A DNA stretch of 64,000 bases from OCS116 sp051531935 (GTDB lineage: Bacteria; Pseudomonadota; Alphaproteobacteria; Rhizobiales; OSC116). Location: assembly GCA_051531935.1 (NCBI GenBank), contig JAOPTR010000007.1, positions 505,747-569,746 on the forward strand, written 5' to 3'. Under the pieces are notes generated by a model. That model saw only the letters and a program-made list of their open reading frames with translations. It had not been told where the DNA came from and did no database searches. Of this stretch, positions 7,458-16,751 are shown piece after piece (position 1 is the first letter of the stretch; each line of letters begins with the position of its first letter). A program made the position numbers and the translations under genes.

Positions 7458-10331
7458 ATGAGCGAAACTAGAGATTTTAAAGATACATTAGCATTACCAA
7501 AAACAAGTTTTCCAATGCGTGCAGGGCTCGCAAAAGCCGAGCCAAAACATTTGGAACATTGGGAAAATTTAGACCTATATAAAAGACTACGCAGCGATGC
7601 CAAAGGCCGCACAAAATATATTTTGCATGATGGCCCTCCATATGCCAACGGTCACCTACATGCTGGGCATGCGCAAAACAAAATCTTAAAAGACATCATC
7701 ACCCGCAGCCAACAAATGATGGGCAAAGACGCACTTTATGTGCCGGGCTGGGATTGCCATGGTCTGCCGATCGAATGGAAAATTGAAGAAAAATACCGCG
7801 CCAAGGGTTTAGATAAAGATGATGTCGACCTTGTTGAGTTCCGTCAAGAATGTCGTACATTTGCTCAAGGTTGGGTGGATATTCAACGCGAAGAATTTAA
7901 GCGCCTAGGCATTAATGGCGAGTGGGATAACCCATATTTGACTATGAAATATGCCGCTGAAGCACAGATTGCCCGCGAGTTTATGAAATATGTAATGAAT
8001 GGCGGCCTGTACCAAGGTTCCAAACCTGTTATGTGGTCAGTGGTCGAAAAAACATCTCTAGCCGAAGCCGAAATTGAATATCACGATCATAAATCACCGA
8101 CAATTTGGGTTAAATTTCCTGTTATTTCGGGCGATCACGCCATTGCTGGCGCTTCTATTGTCATTTGGACAACAACACCGTGGACTATCCCTGCTAACCG
8201 TGCCGTTTGCTATAGCGAAAACATCATATATGCAGTTTATGAAGTTGCCGATGTGACAGATGAAAGCCTCGCACAAGTGGGTGATAAGCTTATTCTGGCT
8301 GTAGATTTGGCCGAAGATGTGGCAATGAAAGCCAAAGGCATCACGCTGAATAAAATTACCGATTTAACAGCAGCGCAATTATCTGGCGCCATTATGAGCC
8401 ATCCTTTGCGTGGCCTTGGCCTCGAGCAGGGCGGTTTTGAATTTGACGTGCCATTATTTGCTGGTGACCATGTAACTAATGAAGCGGGTACTGGCTTTGT
8501 GCATACAGCCCCAGGCCATGGCGCAGATGATTATGAAATTGGTGTACGAGAAAAATTAGAAATACCACAAACTGTGGGTGCTGATGGTAGATATTTCGAC
8601 CATGTGCCTTTGTTTGCAGGTCTTCAAGTGATTGACGATAAAGGCAAGTTTGGCCCCGCCAATGGCGCGGTGATTAAACAATTAATCGAAACTGGAAATT
8701 TGGTTGCTAAAGGCAGTGTGCGCCATAGTTACCCACATAGCTGGCGTTCAAAAGCTCCTATTATTTTCCGCAATACACCACAATGGTTTATTTCGATGGA
8801 TGTAAACGACCTACGCGCCAAAGCGTTAAATGCCATTGATAATGACGTGAAATGGTATCCAGAAGTTAGTAAAAACCGCATCCGCACTATGGTAGAAGGC
8901 CGCCCAGATTGGGTGATTTCTCGCCAACGTGCTTGGGGTGTGCCGCTTTGTTGTTTTACACATAAAAAGACTGGCGAATTATTACGTGATGACGCGCTAA
9001 ATAGTTTTGTTGCCGATGAATTTGAAAAACATGGTGCTGACATTTGGTACGCCAAAGATGCGGAATATTTCCTAAGAAGCAGTAATTATGATGCTGAAGA
9101 TTACGACATGGTGATGGACATTTTAGACGTTTGGTTTGATTCTGGTTCAACACATGCTTTTGTTTTAGAAGCCAGAGAAGATCATTTATGGCCTGCTGAT
9201 TTATATTTAGAAGGAACAGATCAACATCGTGGTTGGTTCCAATCATCATTGATGAACGGCATTGGCACACGCGGTGCTGCGCCATATAAAGCTGTGCTAA
9301 CGCATGGTTTTGTAAATGATAAAGACGGTAAAAAAATGTCTAAATCATTAGGCAACGGCATGGACCCTGTAAAAATGGCCAACAGCCAAGGTGCTGATAT
9401 TCTACGCCTTTGGGTTGGATCTACCGATTATACTGACAATACCCGCCTAGGTGATGAAGCCATTAAAACCACAATGGATAGCTATCGTAAAATTCGTAAC
9501 ACGATGCGCTTTCTACTTGGTAACTTAACCAATTTTGAAGAAGCCGAACGCCTTGATTATGGCCAAATGCCAGAGCTTGAACGCTATATTCTAGACCGTC
9601 TATTTGCACTTGATGCCCAAGTAAGAGCCGCTTATTTAGCCTATGACTTTAAACTTGTAAGCCAATTGGTGCTTAACTTTTGTGCATTTGATTTATCGGC
9701 ATTTTATTTCGATATTCGTAAAGATGCGCTATATTGTGATGTGCATGACAGCATTAATCGCCGCGCAAGCCGCACGGTTATGGACCATATTTACCACGCA
9801 GTTACAGCTTGGTTAGCACCAATTTTGGCCTTCACAATGGAAGAAGTGTGGCAAACACGTTTCCCTAACTTAGAAGACAGTGTGCATTTACACCTATTCC
9901 CAGAAATGAAAGCCAATTGGAAAGATGATGAGTTGGCCGATAAATGGGGTAAAATTCGCGAAGTGCGTAAAGTGGTAACTGGCGCATTAGAAATTGAACG
10001 CCGCGAGAAAAATATCGGCTCAAGCCTAGAATCTGCACCCGAAATTTACATTAACAATGCAGACTATGTCAGCCTGTTTGAAGGCATGAGCGATGCCGAT
10101 TTTGCTGATATTTTCATCACAAGCCAAGCGGTGTTATTGCTAAACCAGCAAACAGAAACTGGCTTTACTTTACCGGATGTGAACGGTGTTACTGTGATAC
10201 ACAAAATGGCCGAAGGTAAAAAATGTGCGCGCAGTTGGAAAATATTGGCAGATGTTGGCAGTGATGCGCAATATCCCGATCTTTCAGCTCGTGATGCAGC
10301 AGCGGTTAGAGTTTTTGACGCTGCGCAATAA
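7458..10331 (+). CDS. ileS: Isoleucyl-tRNA synthetase
   Basis: 957-residue class I synthetase charging tRNA-Ile. The HIGH signature is HAGH in PPYANGHLHAGHAQNKILKD (around residue 60), the editing domain includes IVIWTTTPWTIPANRA, and the KMSKS loop is DGKKMSKSLGN (around 627). The C-terminal zinc-finger region reads KCARSWKI...YPDLSARDA: only the first of the four cysteines found in the E. coli enzyme is kept, a variant I believe is common in some alphaproteobacterial IleS. The start at 7458 matches the family; a TTG-started extension from 7428 is unlikely. lspA follows after 24 bp, as in many genomes. Confidence 0.97.
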   Translation: MSETRDFKDTLALPKTSFPMRAGLAKAEPKHLEHWENLDLYKRLRSDAKGRTKYILHDGPPYANGHLHAGHAQNKILKDIITRSQQMMGKDALYVPGWDCHGLPIEWKIEEKYRAKGLDKDDVDLVEFRQECRTFAQGWVDIQREEFKRLGINGEWDNPYLTMKYAAEAQIAREFMKYVMNGGLYQGSKPVMWSVVEKTSLAEAEIEYHDHKSPTIWVKFPVISGDHAIAGASIVIWTTTPWTIPANRAVCYSENIIYAVYEVADVTDESLAQVGDKLILAVDLAEDVAMKAKGITLNKITDLTAAQLSGAIMSHPLRGLGLEQGGFEFDVPLFAGDHVTNEAGTGFVHTAPGHGADDYEIGVREKLEIPQTVGADGRYFDHVPLFAGLQVIDDKGKFGPANGAVIKQLIETGNLVAKGSVRHSYPHSWRSKAPIIFRNTPQWFISMDVNDLRAKALNAIDNDVKWYPEVSKNRIRTMVEGRPDWVISRQRAWGVPLCCFTHKKTGELLRDDALNSFVADEFEKHGADIWYAKDAEYFLRSSNYDAEDYDMVMDILDVWFDSGSTHAFVLEAREDHLWPADLYLEGTDQHRGWFQSSLMNGIGTRGAAPYKAVLTHGFVNDKDGKKMSKSLGNGMDPVKMANSQGADILRLWVGSTDYTDNTRLGDEAIKTTMDSYRKIRNTMRFLLGNLTNFEEAERLDYGQMPELERYILDRLFALDAQVRAAYLAYDFKLVSQLVLNFCAFDLSAFYFDIRKDALYCDVHDSINRRASRTVMDHIYHAVTAWLAPILAFTMEEVWQTRFPNLEDSVHLHLFPEMKANWKDDELADKWGKIREVRKVVTGALEIERREKNIGSSLESAPEIYINNADYVSLFEGMSDADFADIFITSQAVLLLNQQTETGFTLPDVNGVTVIHKMAEGKKCARSWKILADVGSDAQYPDLSARDAAAVRVFDAAQ

Positions 10332-10355
10332 ATTTGCAAGACTTTAGGAGACACC

Positions 10356-10877
10356 ATGCCACAAAATGCACAAGATAAACTGCTTAGTTTTAATATGCGT
10401 TTGGCATGGCTTGTCGCCATTGCAGGCTTTTGGTTTATTGCCGACCAATATCATAAATATTATATGCTCGAAATTTATAATATTGCCGATAAAGGTGTTG
10501 TAGAATGGCTACCGATTATGAATTTGGTGCTGGTTTGGAACAAGGGCATATCTTATGGCATGTTTCAGCAATCTGGTTATGGCACTATAATTTTAGCCAG
10601 TGTCACCACCATTGTTGGGCTAATTCTCATCATCACCACCTTGCGCACTAAAGAAAAAATGAGCGTTATTTATTTCTCTTGTTTTGTTGGTACGGCTTTA
10701 GGCAATGGATATGACCGCTGGTTCAGGCCAGGGGTGGTAGATGTGTTCCAACCGCGCTTTGGCGATTGGGTTTGGAGCTATGTTTTTAACATTGCCGACG
10801 TTGCTATGACGGTGGGTGTGGCGTTACTTTTGATAGATGTCTTCTTTTTGTCCAAATCGGATGCTAAAGAGGATTGA
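10356..10877 (+). CDS. lspA: Lipoprotein signal peptidase (signal peptidase II)
   Basis: 173-residue inner-membrane aspartyl protease with four hydrophobic segments that cleaves prolipoproteins before the lipidated Cys. The two catalytic Asp motifs are visible: GNGYDRWFRPGVVDVF and FNIADVAMTVG. An AGGAGA ribosome-binding site precedes the ATG. It follows ileS by 24 bp and is followed, 56 bp later, by a lipoprotein gene that would be one of its substrates. Confidence 0.95.
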   Translation: MPQNAQDKLLSFNMRLAWLVAIAGFWFIADQYHKYYMLEIYNIADKGVVEWLPIMNLVLVWNKGISYGMFQQSGYGTIILASVTTIVGLILIITTLRTKEKMSVIYFSCFVGTALGNGYDRWFRPGVVDVFQPRFGDWVWSYVFNIADVAMTVGVALLLIDVFFLSKSDAKED

Positions 10878-10933
10878 ATTAATTAGAAATCATCTATAGT
10901 ATTAACTATAAATAGTATTTGAGGTCTTAAAGT

Positions 10934-11563
10934 ATGAATAAATCAATTGGTAAATCATCTAAATTTTTATTAGCCGTTGCTGCAAGCGCTATGTTGGTGT
11001 CTTGTGGTTCTATTGGTGGGTTCGGCGAAATGCTCGGAATTAGCAATGAAGGCATAGATGCCCAAAATGTCGAAGTGAATAAACCGCTTAAAAACGCCAA
11101 TGGTAGTGATTTGCCAACACCTCAAGGTGCGGCGCTTACCAATGTTTCAGCCACAACGCCTTCTATCACGGCACCCAGAATTGTCGCGCCTAAAATTGTA
11201 GCACCTAAAATAGTTGCACCAAAGATTGCGGCACCAAAAATTACCAAGCCAAAGATTAAAGTTGCAAAAATTACAGCGCCTAAAGTAAAAGTACCAAAGG
11301 TTACTGTACCAAAGGTAACAACGCCAAAGGTCACCACTCCAAAAGTTGCTGTGAAACCAATTGAAGTGGCCGCAAAGCCAACAAAAATAGCGCCTACTGC
11401 CTATAAATTTATAGATTTATTCTCTTTCCGCAGTGATATGCGCGCAGGAAAATTATCTAATCCGTTGGCCACCGCGCAACATATTGCCAGAACAAACCCG
11501 CAAAAATGTAAGATTGAAGGCAAGAAATTCACTTGTGGTGATTATTTCATTACAGTTCAATAG
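10934..11563 (+). CDS. Lipoprotein with Ala-Pro-Lys-Ile/Val repeats
   Basis: 209 residues. A lipoprotein signal peptide ends in the lipobox MLVSC (Cys around residue 24). Residues about 75-135 are a low-complexity tract of tetra/pentapeptides of the type APKI(V) and PKVT(V/T), giving a Pro/Lys-rich, probably extended and positively charged stalk. The C-terminal 55 residues (KFIDLFSFRSDMRAGKLSNP...CKIEGKKFTCGDYFITVQ) have two Cys that could form a disulfide. I do not recognise the family. In related genomes a DUF3035-type lipoprotein often sits between lspA and the M16 pair, so this may be a diverged relative by position only. The repeat keeps an opposite-strand frame open, which is an artefact. 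Confidence 0.75.
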   Translation: MNKSIGKSSKFLLAVAASAMLVSCGSIGGFGEMLGISNEGIDAQNVEVNKPLKNANGSDLPTPQGAALTNVSATTPSITAPRIVAPKIVAPKIVAPKIAAPKITKPKIKVAKITAPKVKVPKVTVPKVTTPKVTTPKVAVKPIEVAAKPTKIAPTAYKFIDLFSFRSDMRAGKLSNPLATAQHIARTNPQKCKIEGKKFTCGDYFITVQ

Positions 11564-11599
11564 GCTTTTAAAACTTGATGCGGGTCGAAAAGTTATTAT

Positions 11600-12925
11600 A
11601 TGAAAATTGAAAAAATGAAAAACGGCATTAGCTGTTTTTCTCTTGAAAATGGGTTAGATGTCGTGGTGATCGAAGATCATCGCGCTCCCGTTATCACACA
11701 TATGGTTTGGTACAAAGTTGGTGCTGCTGATGAAGTCGCTGGAAAATCGGGCATTGCTCATTTTCTAGAACATTTAATGTTTAAAGGCACTTCCAAAATT
11801 GCGCCTGGTGAGCATAGCAAAATTATCGCTAAAAATGGCGGTCAAGATAATGCTTTTACGGGCCAAGATTACACTTGCTATTATGAACGCTTAGCTGCCG
11901 ATAGACTAGGTTTGGCTATGGAACTAGAAGCCGATCGTATGACGGGGCTAGTGCTTTCAGATGAAGTGTTGCTGCCAGAACGCGATGTGGTACGTGAAGA
12001 ACGTAAACAACGTACTGACAATAAACCAGATGCCATTCATTTTGAGCAAATGAGCGCCGCATTGTTTTTGGCGCATCCTTATGGTGTGCCTATCATTGGG
12101 TGGGATCACGAAATAGCTGAGCTTGACCGCCATGATGCTTTGGCTTTTTATAAAAAGCATTATGCACCAGATAACGCCACATTGGTTGTGGCAGGTGATG
12201 TAACGCCAGAACAAGTGCAAAAATTAGCGCAACAACATTATGGTAGCATCGAACGCCAAAATATCACACCGCGCAAACGGGTTATTGAGCCACCACATAT
12301 GTGTGCTCGCCAAGTGGATATGTTTGATGAACGCGTTGAACAACCACAATGGATTAAACAATATTTAGTGCCATCTGCACGCGTAGCAAATGCCGAGAAA
12401 GCCAACCAATCCGAAGCATTACAGCTTGCCGTTATGTTGCTGGCAGGTGGAGCAACTTCTCATTTATACGTAGATCTAGTGGTCGAAAAACAAGCCGCGG
12501 TTGCCGCAGGCGGTTGGTATAACAGCGTGGCGATGGATTATGCGCCTCTTGGCCTTTACGCCATACCACGTGAGCCATACGGCCTTATGCATATGGATGA
12601 ACTGGTAGATGCATCGGTGCAAGAATTTATTAAAAACGGCCCAACAGACCGTGCTTTTGACCGCGCGAAAAACCTTTTAGTTGCTGAAAGCCTTTATGCC
12701 CGCGATAACCAAACATCTATGGCACGTATGATTGGCGCAGGCTTAAGCTGTAATATGAGTTTAGAAGATATATTGGATTGGCCAGACCGCATCGAACAGC
12801 TCAAAAAAGATGAAATTTTGGAAGCTCTCGATAAATATATAGACGAAAAATCCTCTGTAACAGGACAGTTATTGGGCGCAGAAAAGCATCTGGTCGGTAG
12901 CTTAGATGAAGCGGATGGTGAATAA
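11600..12925 (+). CDS. M16 zinc peptidase, catalytic member of a pair
   Basis: 441 residues, pitrilysin/MPP-like metallopeptidase. The inverted zinc motif HxxEH is intact as HFLEHLMFKGT (around residue 55), with the downstream third-ligand Glu region near ELEADRMTGL. No clear signal peptide is seen at the N-terminus (MKIEKMKNGISCFSLENGL), although the family is often periplasmic. It overlaps the next gene by one base; the two are expected to form a heterodimer of one active and one inactive subunit, as in mitochondrial processing peptidase. Confidence 0.9.
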   Translation: MKIEKMKNGISCFSLENGLDVVVIEDHRAPVITHMVWYKVGAADEVAGKSGIAHFLEHLMFKGTSKIAPGEHSKIIAKNGGQDNAFTGQDYTCYYERLAADRLGLAMELEADRMTGLVLSDEVLLPERDVVREERKQRTDNKPDAIHFEQMSAALFLAHPYGVPIIGWDHEIAELDRHDALAFYKKHYAPDNATLVVAGDVTPEQVQKLAQQHYGSIERQNITPRKRVIEPPHMCARQVDMFDERVEQPQWIKQYLVPSARVANAEKANQSEALQLAVMLLAGGATSHLYVDLVVEKQAAVAAGGWYNSVAMDYAPLGLYAIPREPYGLMHMDELVDASVQEFIKNGPTDRAFDRAKNLLVAESLYARDNQTSMARMIGAGLSCNMSLEDILDWPDRIEQLKKDEILEALDKYIDEKSSVTGQLLGAEKHLVGSLDEADGE

Positions 12926-14178
12926 TGGAAATTAAAAAATTAAGCCTGAGCCAAGAAAATGCTTCTGATTTAGATGTTTGGTTGGTCGAAGATCACCGCT
13001 TGCCGATTGTTAATATTGAATTTGCGTTCATTGGTGGCGCGTCGTTAGATGGCGATCAGCACGGCCTTGCATATTTAATGGCGGCTTTGTTAGATGAAGG
13101 CGCTGGCGATTTAGACGACCAAGCGTTTCATAAAGCGTTGGACGAGACCGCCACACATTTACATTTTTCGGCGACCAGAGACATTATCAATGGCTCCATA
13201 AAAATGCTGAAAAAGCATAAAGAGCGTGCGGCAGATCTATTAAACATGGCAATGTTTGCACCAACTTTTGCCGAAGAAGCTGTAGATCGCGTGAAAGCCC
13301 AAATTGTGGCCTCCATTCGCAGTGCAAGCTCAAACCCATCTGAGATTGCCGCCAAGAAGCTAATGAAACTTAGTTTTGGCGACCATGTATACGGCAATTT
13401 GGTTAAGGGTAGTGAGGCATGTTTAAATACCATCACCCAAACCGATTTGCAAAAGGCATCAGGGCAAAATTTTTGCAGTAGTCATCCTTATTTGGTTATT
13501 GTTGGCGATGTAAATGAAACCGAAGCCGAACAATTGGTAACCCGCATTTTTGCAGGCCGTAAATGTACGGTTAGCAATGAGAATATCATTCCTGAAGCAG
13601 ACTTTGCAGGTATTGGTAAAACAGAAAACCATTATATGGATGTGCCGCAAGCTGTGGTTAATTTCGCGCTGCCATCCATACCTCAAAATGACCCCGATTT
13701 CATGACTTTATTGGTGTTAAACCATATTTTGGGTGGTGGCGGTTTCTCATCGCGCCTGATGGAAGAAATTCGCGAAAAACGTGGCCTAACTTATGGCATC
13801 CATACGTCATTGATGCCGCTCAAGCACGGCTCTCTTATCACAGGCAGTGCGGCGACCTCGGCTGAAAAAATGTCTGAAACCATTAGAATTCTACGCGATG
13901 AAATTGCTAAAATGCACGATTCTGGCGTGACTGATGAAGAGCTAGAAAATGCCAAAACCTATCTTACAGGGGCATACCCGCTACGATTTGATACTGGCTC
14001 AAAAATTGCTCATCAACTATTATCGATGCAATATTTTAATTTCGGCATTGATTTTATCAATCAGCGTAATGAATATGTGAATAAAGTGAGTGAAGCCGAT
14101 GTTGCTAAAATGGCAACTCGTTTACTCGATGTAAAAAATATGGCACAAGTTGTCGTAAGCCCAGATGTAAAACCTTAA
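12925..14178 (+). CDS. M16 peptidase-like protein, non-catalytic partner
   Basis: 417 residues with the same fold as its upstream neighbour, including the glycine-rich loop region (LNHILGGGGFSSRLMEEIREKRGLTYG, from about residue 265). The position of the zinc motif reads AYLMAALLDEGAG, so the HxxEH ligands are absent and the protein should not cut peptides by itself. This matches the alpha-type (inactive) subunit of M16 heterodimers. It starts on the last base of the previous gene, a sign of translational coupling. pgi follows after 12 bp. Confidence 0.88.
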   Translation: MEIKKLSLSQENASDLDVWLVEDHRLPIVNIEFAFIGGASLDGDQHGLAYLMAALLDEGAGDLDDQAFHKALDETATHLHFSATRDIINGSIKMLKKHKERAADLLNMAMFAPTFAEEAVDRVKAQIVASIRSASSNPSEIAAKKLMKLSFGDHVYGNLVKGSEACLNTITQTDLQKASGQNFCSSHPYLVIVGDVNETEAEQLVTRIFAGRKCTVSNENIIPEADFAGIGKTENHYMDVPQAVVNFALPSIPQNDPDFMTLLVLNHILGGGGFSSRLMEEIREKRGLTYGIHTSLMPLKHGSLITGSAATSAEKMSETIRILRDEIAKMHDSGVTDEELENAKTYLTGAYPLRFDTGSKIAHQLLSMQYFNFGIDFINQRNEYVNKVSEADVAKMATRLLDVKNMAQVVVSPDVKP

Positions 14179-14190
14179 GCGGAAAAATTT

Positions 14191-15450
14191 ATGAATCTAT
14201 ACGAAGCTCATATCCTAAACCAAGATCAGCTTGCAATTAATAACGATCGTATGACTATATTAATTGATAAAGCCCAAAGAGCATTGGATGCCAAATTTAA
14301 TGAAATGCCATTTTTTGATGTGGCGTCAGATATGGCCGATGTTGACGATCTCAATAAATTGGCTCAAAAATTTAAAACTGGCCTGACTGATATTGTACAT
14401 ATTGGTTGTGGCGGCTCTAGCTTAGGCGCACAAGCCTTGGTGCAATTGGCTGGTTATGGCTGTGTGGGTAGCGATGCCAACAAACCATTTAACATTCATT
14501 TTCTAGATAATTTGGATGCGCTAAGCCTGTCAAACCTACTGAATGGCCTTAACCCAAAAACCACTCGTGTGGTTATCATTTCAAAATCTGGCACAACGCT
14601 TGAAACTGTGGCACTTGCCAGTGTTTATTTGGATTGGTCAATCACTCATAATGGCACCGAATATCTTGCCGATAGTGCGGTTATCATCACTGAACCACAT
14701 AAAGAAAAATTAAACCCAGTTCGCCAATTGGCTGAAAAATATGGCATGCCTATTCTCGATCATCATGAAGGCATCGGTGGTCGTTTTTCTGTATTGTCTA
14801 ATGTTGGTCTATTTGTCGCCGCATTATTTGATATTGACCTTGCACAAATTAAACTGGGTGCTAAATCGGTTATTGATAACCCTAAATATGCTGTCGAAGG
14901 CGCTGCTTATAGCGTGTATTTTGATGAAAAAGGCCATTGTGAAAACATCCTTTGGGCATATATGGATCAGCTAAAATTATTCACATCTTGGTATGTGCAA
15001 TTATGGGCTGAAAGCCTTGGTAAAGACGGCAAAGGCATCACGCCAATCGCGTCTATTGGCCCTGTTGACCAACATAGCCAACAACAATTATTCTTAGACG
15101 GTCCTAAAAATAAATTTGTAACCTTCATCACTAAAGATCAATCTGGCCAAGGCAATTTGCTAAAACCAGATGTATTTATGGGCGATCAGTTCGATTATAT
15201 TGAAGGACGCACCATTGGCGACATCGTAACTGCACAACAAAAAGCCACAGCGGCTACATTGGCTGATAATGGCATTCCTGTGCGTTATATGACTTTAAAA
15301 ACTTTAGACGCCGCTACAATGGGCGCATTGCTTATGCACTTTATGTGCGAAACCATTGCTGCTGCTGCTTTGCTAGAAGTGAACGCATTTGACCAACCTG
15401 CTGTTGAGCAAAGCAAAAACCTCACCAGAAAATACATTGCAGAACTTTAA
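14191..15450 (+). CDS. pgi: Glucose-6-phosphate isomerase
   Basis: 419 residues; interconverts glucose-6-phosphate and fructose-6-phosphate. It is shorter than the roughly 550-residue E. coli enzyme but has the two SIS-type phosphosugar-binding halves: HIGCGGSSLGAQAL (around 71) and VVIISKSGTTLETVA (around 128), the catalytic Glu/His area in DHHEGIGGRFSVLSNVG (around 189), and a C-terminal QPAVEQSKNLTRKY segment with the conserved Lys. A GCGGAAA box precedes the ATG. It is the last gene of the lspA-to-pgi run, closed by a strong terminator. Confidence 0.93.
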   Translation: MNLYEAHILNQDQLAINNDRMTILIDKAQRALDAKFNEMPFFDVASDMADVDDLNKLAQKFKTGLTDIVHIGCGGSSLGAQALVQLAGYGCVGSDANKPFNIHFLDNLDALSLSNLLNGLNPKTTRVVIISKSGTTLETVALASVYLDWSITHNGTEYLADSAVIITEPHKEKLNPVRQLAEKYGMPILDHHEGIGGRFSVLSNVGLFVAALFDIDLAQIKLGAKSVIDNPKYAVEGAAYSVYFDEKGHCENILWAYMDQLKLFTSWYVQLWAESLGKDGKGITPIASIGPVDQHSQQQLFLDGPKNKFVTFITKDQSGQGNLLKPDVFMGDQFDYIEGRTIGDIVTAQQKATAATLADNGIPVRYMTLKTLDAATMGALLMHFMCETIAAAALLEVNAFDQPAVEQSKNLTRKYIAEL

Positions 15451-15462
15451 ATAGATCTAAGA

Positions 15463-15496
15463 AAAACGCGCCATAATTAATTTTATGGCGCGTTTT
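15463..15496. terminator. Intrinsic terminator after pgi
   Basis: Perfect 14-bp stem AAAACGCGCCATAA/TTATGGCGCGTTTT around a six-base loop, extended by further T residues on the plus strand. Because both flanks are A/T runs it may also work for the minus strand. Confidence 0.92.
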
Positions 15497-15592
15497 TTAT
15501 GGTGTGAATGTTTTTGAAAATTCAGGAAGCCTGAATTATATCCATGCGTTAAAGCAACGCACAGATTAAGCAAAATAAAACTGAACTCTATA

Positions 15593-15838
15593 TTAGATTC
15601 TGTCTTGTTCTTCAACGTCGATATCAAGATCGATAAGCTTGTGAAGGTTAAAAACAAAATAACGCATATGGGCGTTGTCTACTGTGCTTTGGGCTTTAGA
15701 TTTCCAAGCCGCAACAGCTTCTTCATAATTGGGGTAGATGCCAACAATATCAAGGTCATCTAAATTACGAAATGTAATATTTGCTAGGTCTTCAAGTTCC
15801 CCACCAACAACCATATGTAATTTTTGTGTGCCTGCCAT
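15593..15838 (-). CDS. DUF4170 protein
   Basis: 81-residue small cytoplasmic protein of the DUF4170 family, which is typical of alphaproteobacteria. The start KLHMVVGGELEDL, the central LDDLDIVGIYPNYEEAVAAW and the segment AQSTVDNAHMRYFVFNLHKL match my memory of this family closely. Function is unknown. A GGAG-like box precedes the ATG. It lies downstream of the CysQ-like and ubiA genes on the same strand and may be the last gene of that run, although 63 bp separate it from them. Confidence 0.85.
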   Translation of the reverse strand: MAGTQKLHMVVGGELEDLANITFRNLDDLDIVGIYPNYEEAVAAWKSKAQSTVDNAHMRYFVFNLHKLIDLDIDVEEQDRI

Positions 15839-15901
15839 TTTTGTCTCCTCAATGAGTTTTTATTAAATTAACCAATTTGTTAGCAAAAGGCAAGTTAAGA
15901 G

Positions 15902-16750
15902 CTATCGCTTAAATATATTGTCATCAGGAAAATCAAAATAAGCAGTATGCTCAATTATTTTTTCGTGCAATTTAGCCCCTGCTGCCACCATATGCGGTAA
16001 GCTCGGTTTGGTTTTGTTATATGTCAGTAATTGCCCGAACCCATCGGTAATATAACCACCCGCTTCATGAATAATTACATCTACAGCCGCAATATCCCAT
16101 TCGCCCTTATTGGTAAAACTCACCATGGCGTCGAATTCGCCACACGCCACCAGCGCCACACGCATCGCCATGCTGTTTACAATTTGATACTGCATATCTG
16201 GCCAAATATATTCTGACCTCGTGGTCATGCGGTCAAAATGAAATTTATAAGCCAGTATTTGAGCATCATGGACATTTTGTTTGTCAGTTGGCGCAATTTT
16301 TACCTGCTGGTTTTTCGCGTTTATAATATAGGCGCCTTGCCCTGTTTGTGCATAGTATAAAATTTCAGCAATCGGGTCGTAAACCAAACCCAAAACAGGG
16401 CGATTATCTTTCACAATAGCAACAGAAACCACCCATTCGGCCATGCCCTTAATAAATGCCTTGGTGCCGTCAATAGGGTCTACAATCCAAATATATTCTT
16501 TTTCTTGGCGCTCCAGATTATCAACTGTTTCTTCGGATAACCAACCGAATTCGGGCATTAGCTTTTTAAGCCGCTCATCCAAAAAATCATTCACCGCCAA
16601 ATCGGCTTCGGTAATCGGTGTATCGTCTGATTTTTGCCAGTTTTTAATATTTTTACCAAAATAGCTAAGGCCAATACGCCCTGCTTCACAAACAATCTGT
16701 TGCAATTCTTCAAGCTTTTCTTCGCCTAATTCCAAATTGTTTGAAGCCAT
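15902..16750 (-). CDS. Inositol-monophosphatase-family phosphatase, CysQ-like
   Basis: 282-residue Mg-dependent phosphatase. Metal-binding motifs are visible: EE in WLSEETVD (around 70), DPIDGTKAF (around 91) and EWDIAAVDVIIHEAGG (around 219). The spacing and the GTKAFIKG variant suit CysQ-type 3'(2'),5'-bisphosphate nucleotidases, which recycle PAP from sulfate assimilation, but inositol or histidinol phosphate cannot be excluded. The ATG at 16750 comes one base after the ubiA stop codon, so translation is probably coupled to ubiA; a TTG three codons upstream would overlap ubiA. Confidence 0.85.
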   Translation of the reverse strand: MASNNLELGEEKLEELQQIVCEAGRIGLSYFGKNIKNWQKSDDTPITEADLAVNDFLDERLKKLMPEFGWLSEETVDNLERQEKEYIWIVDPIDGTKAFIKGMAEWVVSVAIVKDNRPVLGLVYDPIAEILYYAQTGQGAYIINAKNQQVKIAPTDKQNVHDAQILAYKFHFDRMTTRSEYIWPDMQYQIVNSMAMRVALVACGEFDAMVSFTNKGEWDIAAVDVIIHEAGGYITDGFGQLLTYNKTKPSLPHMVAAGAKLHEKIIEHTAYFDFPDDNIFKR

Positions 16751-16751
16751 A

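Noticed and set aside
8094..8276. Small frames within ileS on both strands
   Set aside because: Fully contained in a strongly conserved gene; no independent support.
11122..11337. Hydrophobic repeat protein opposite the lipoprotein gene
   Set aside because: The pattern TFGxVxFG comes from reading the APKI/APKV repeats backwards.
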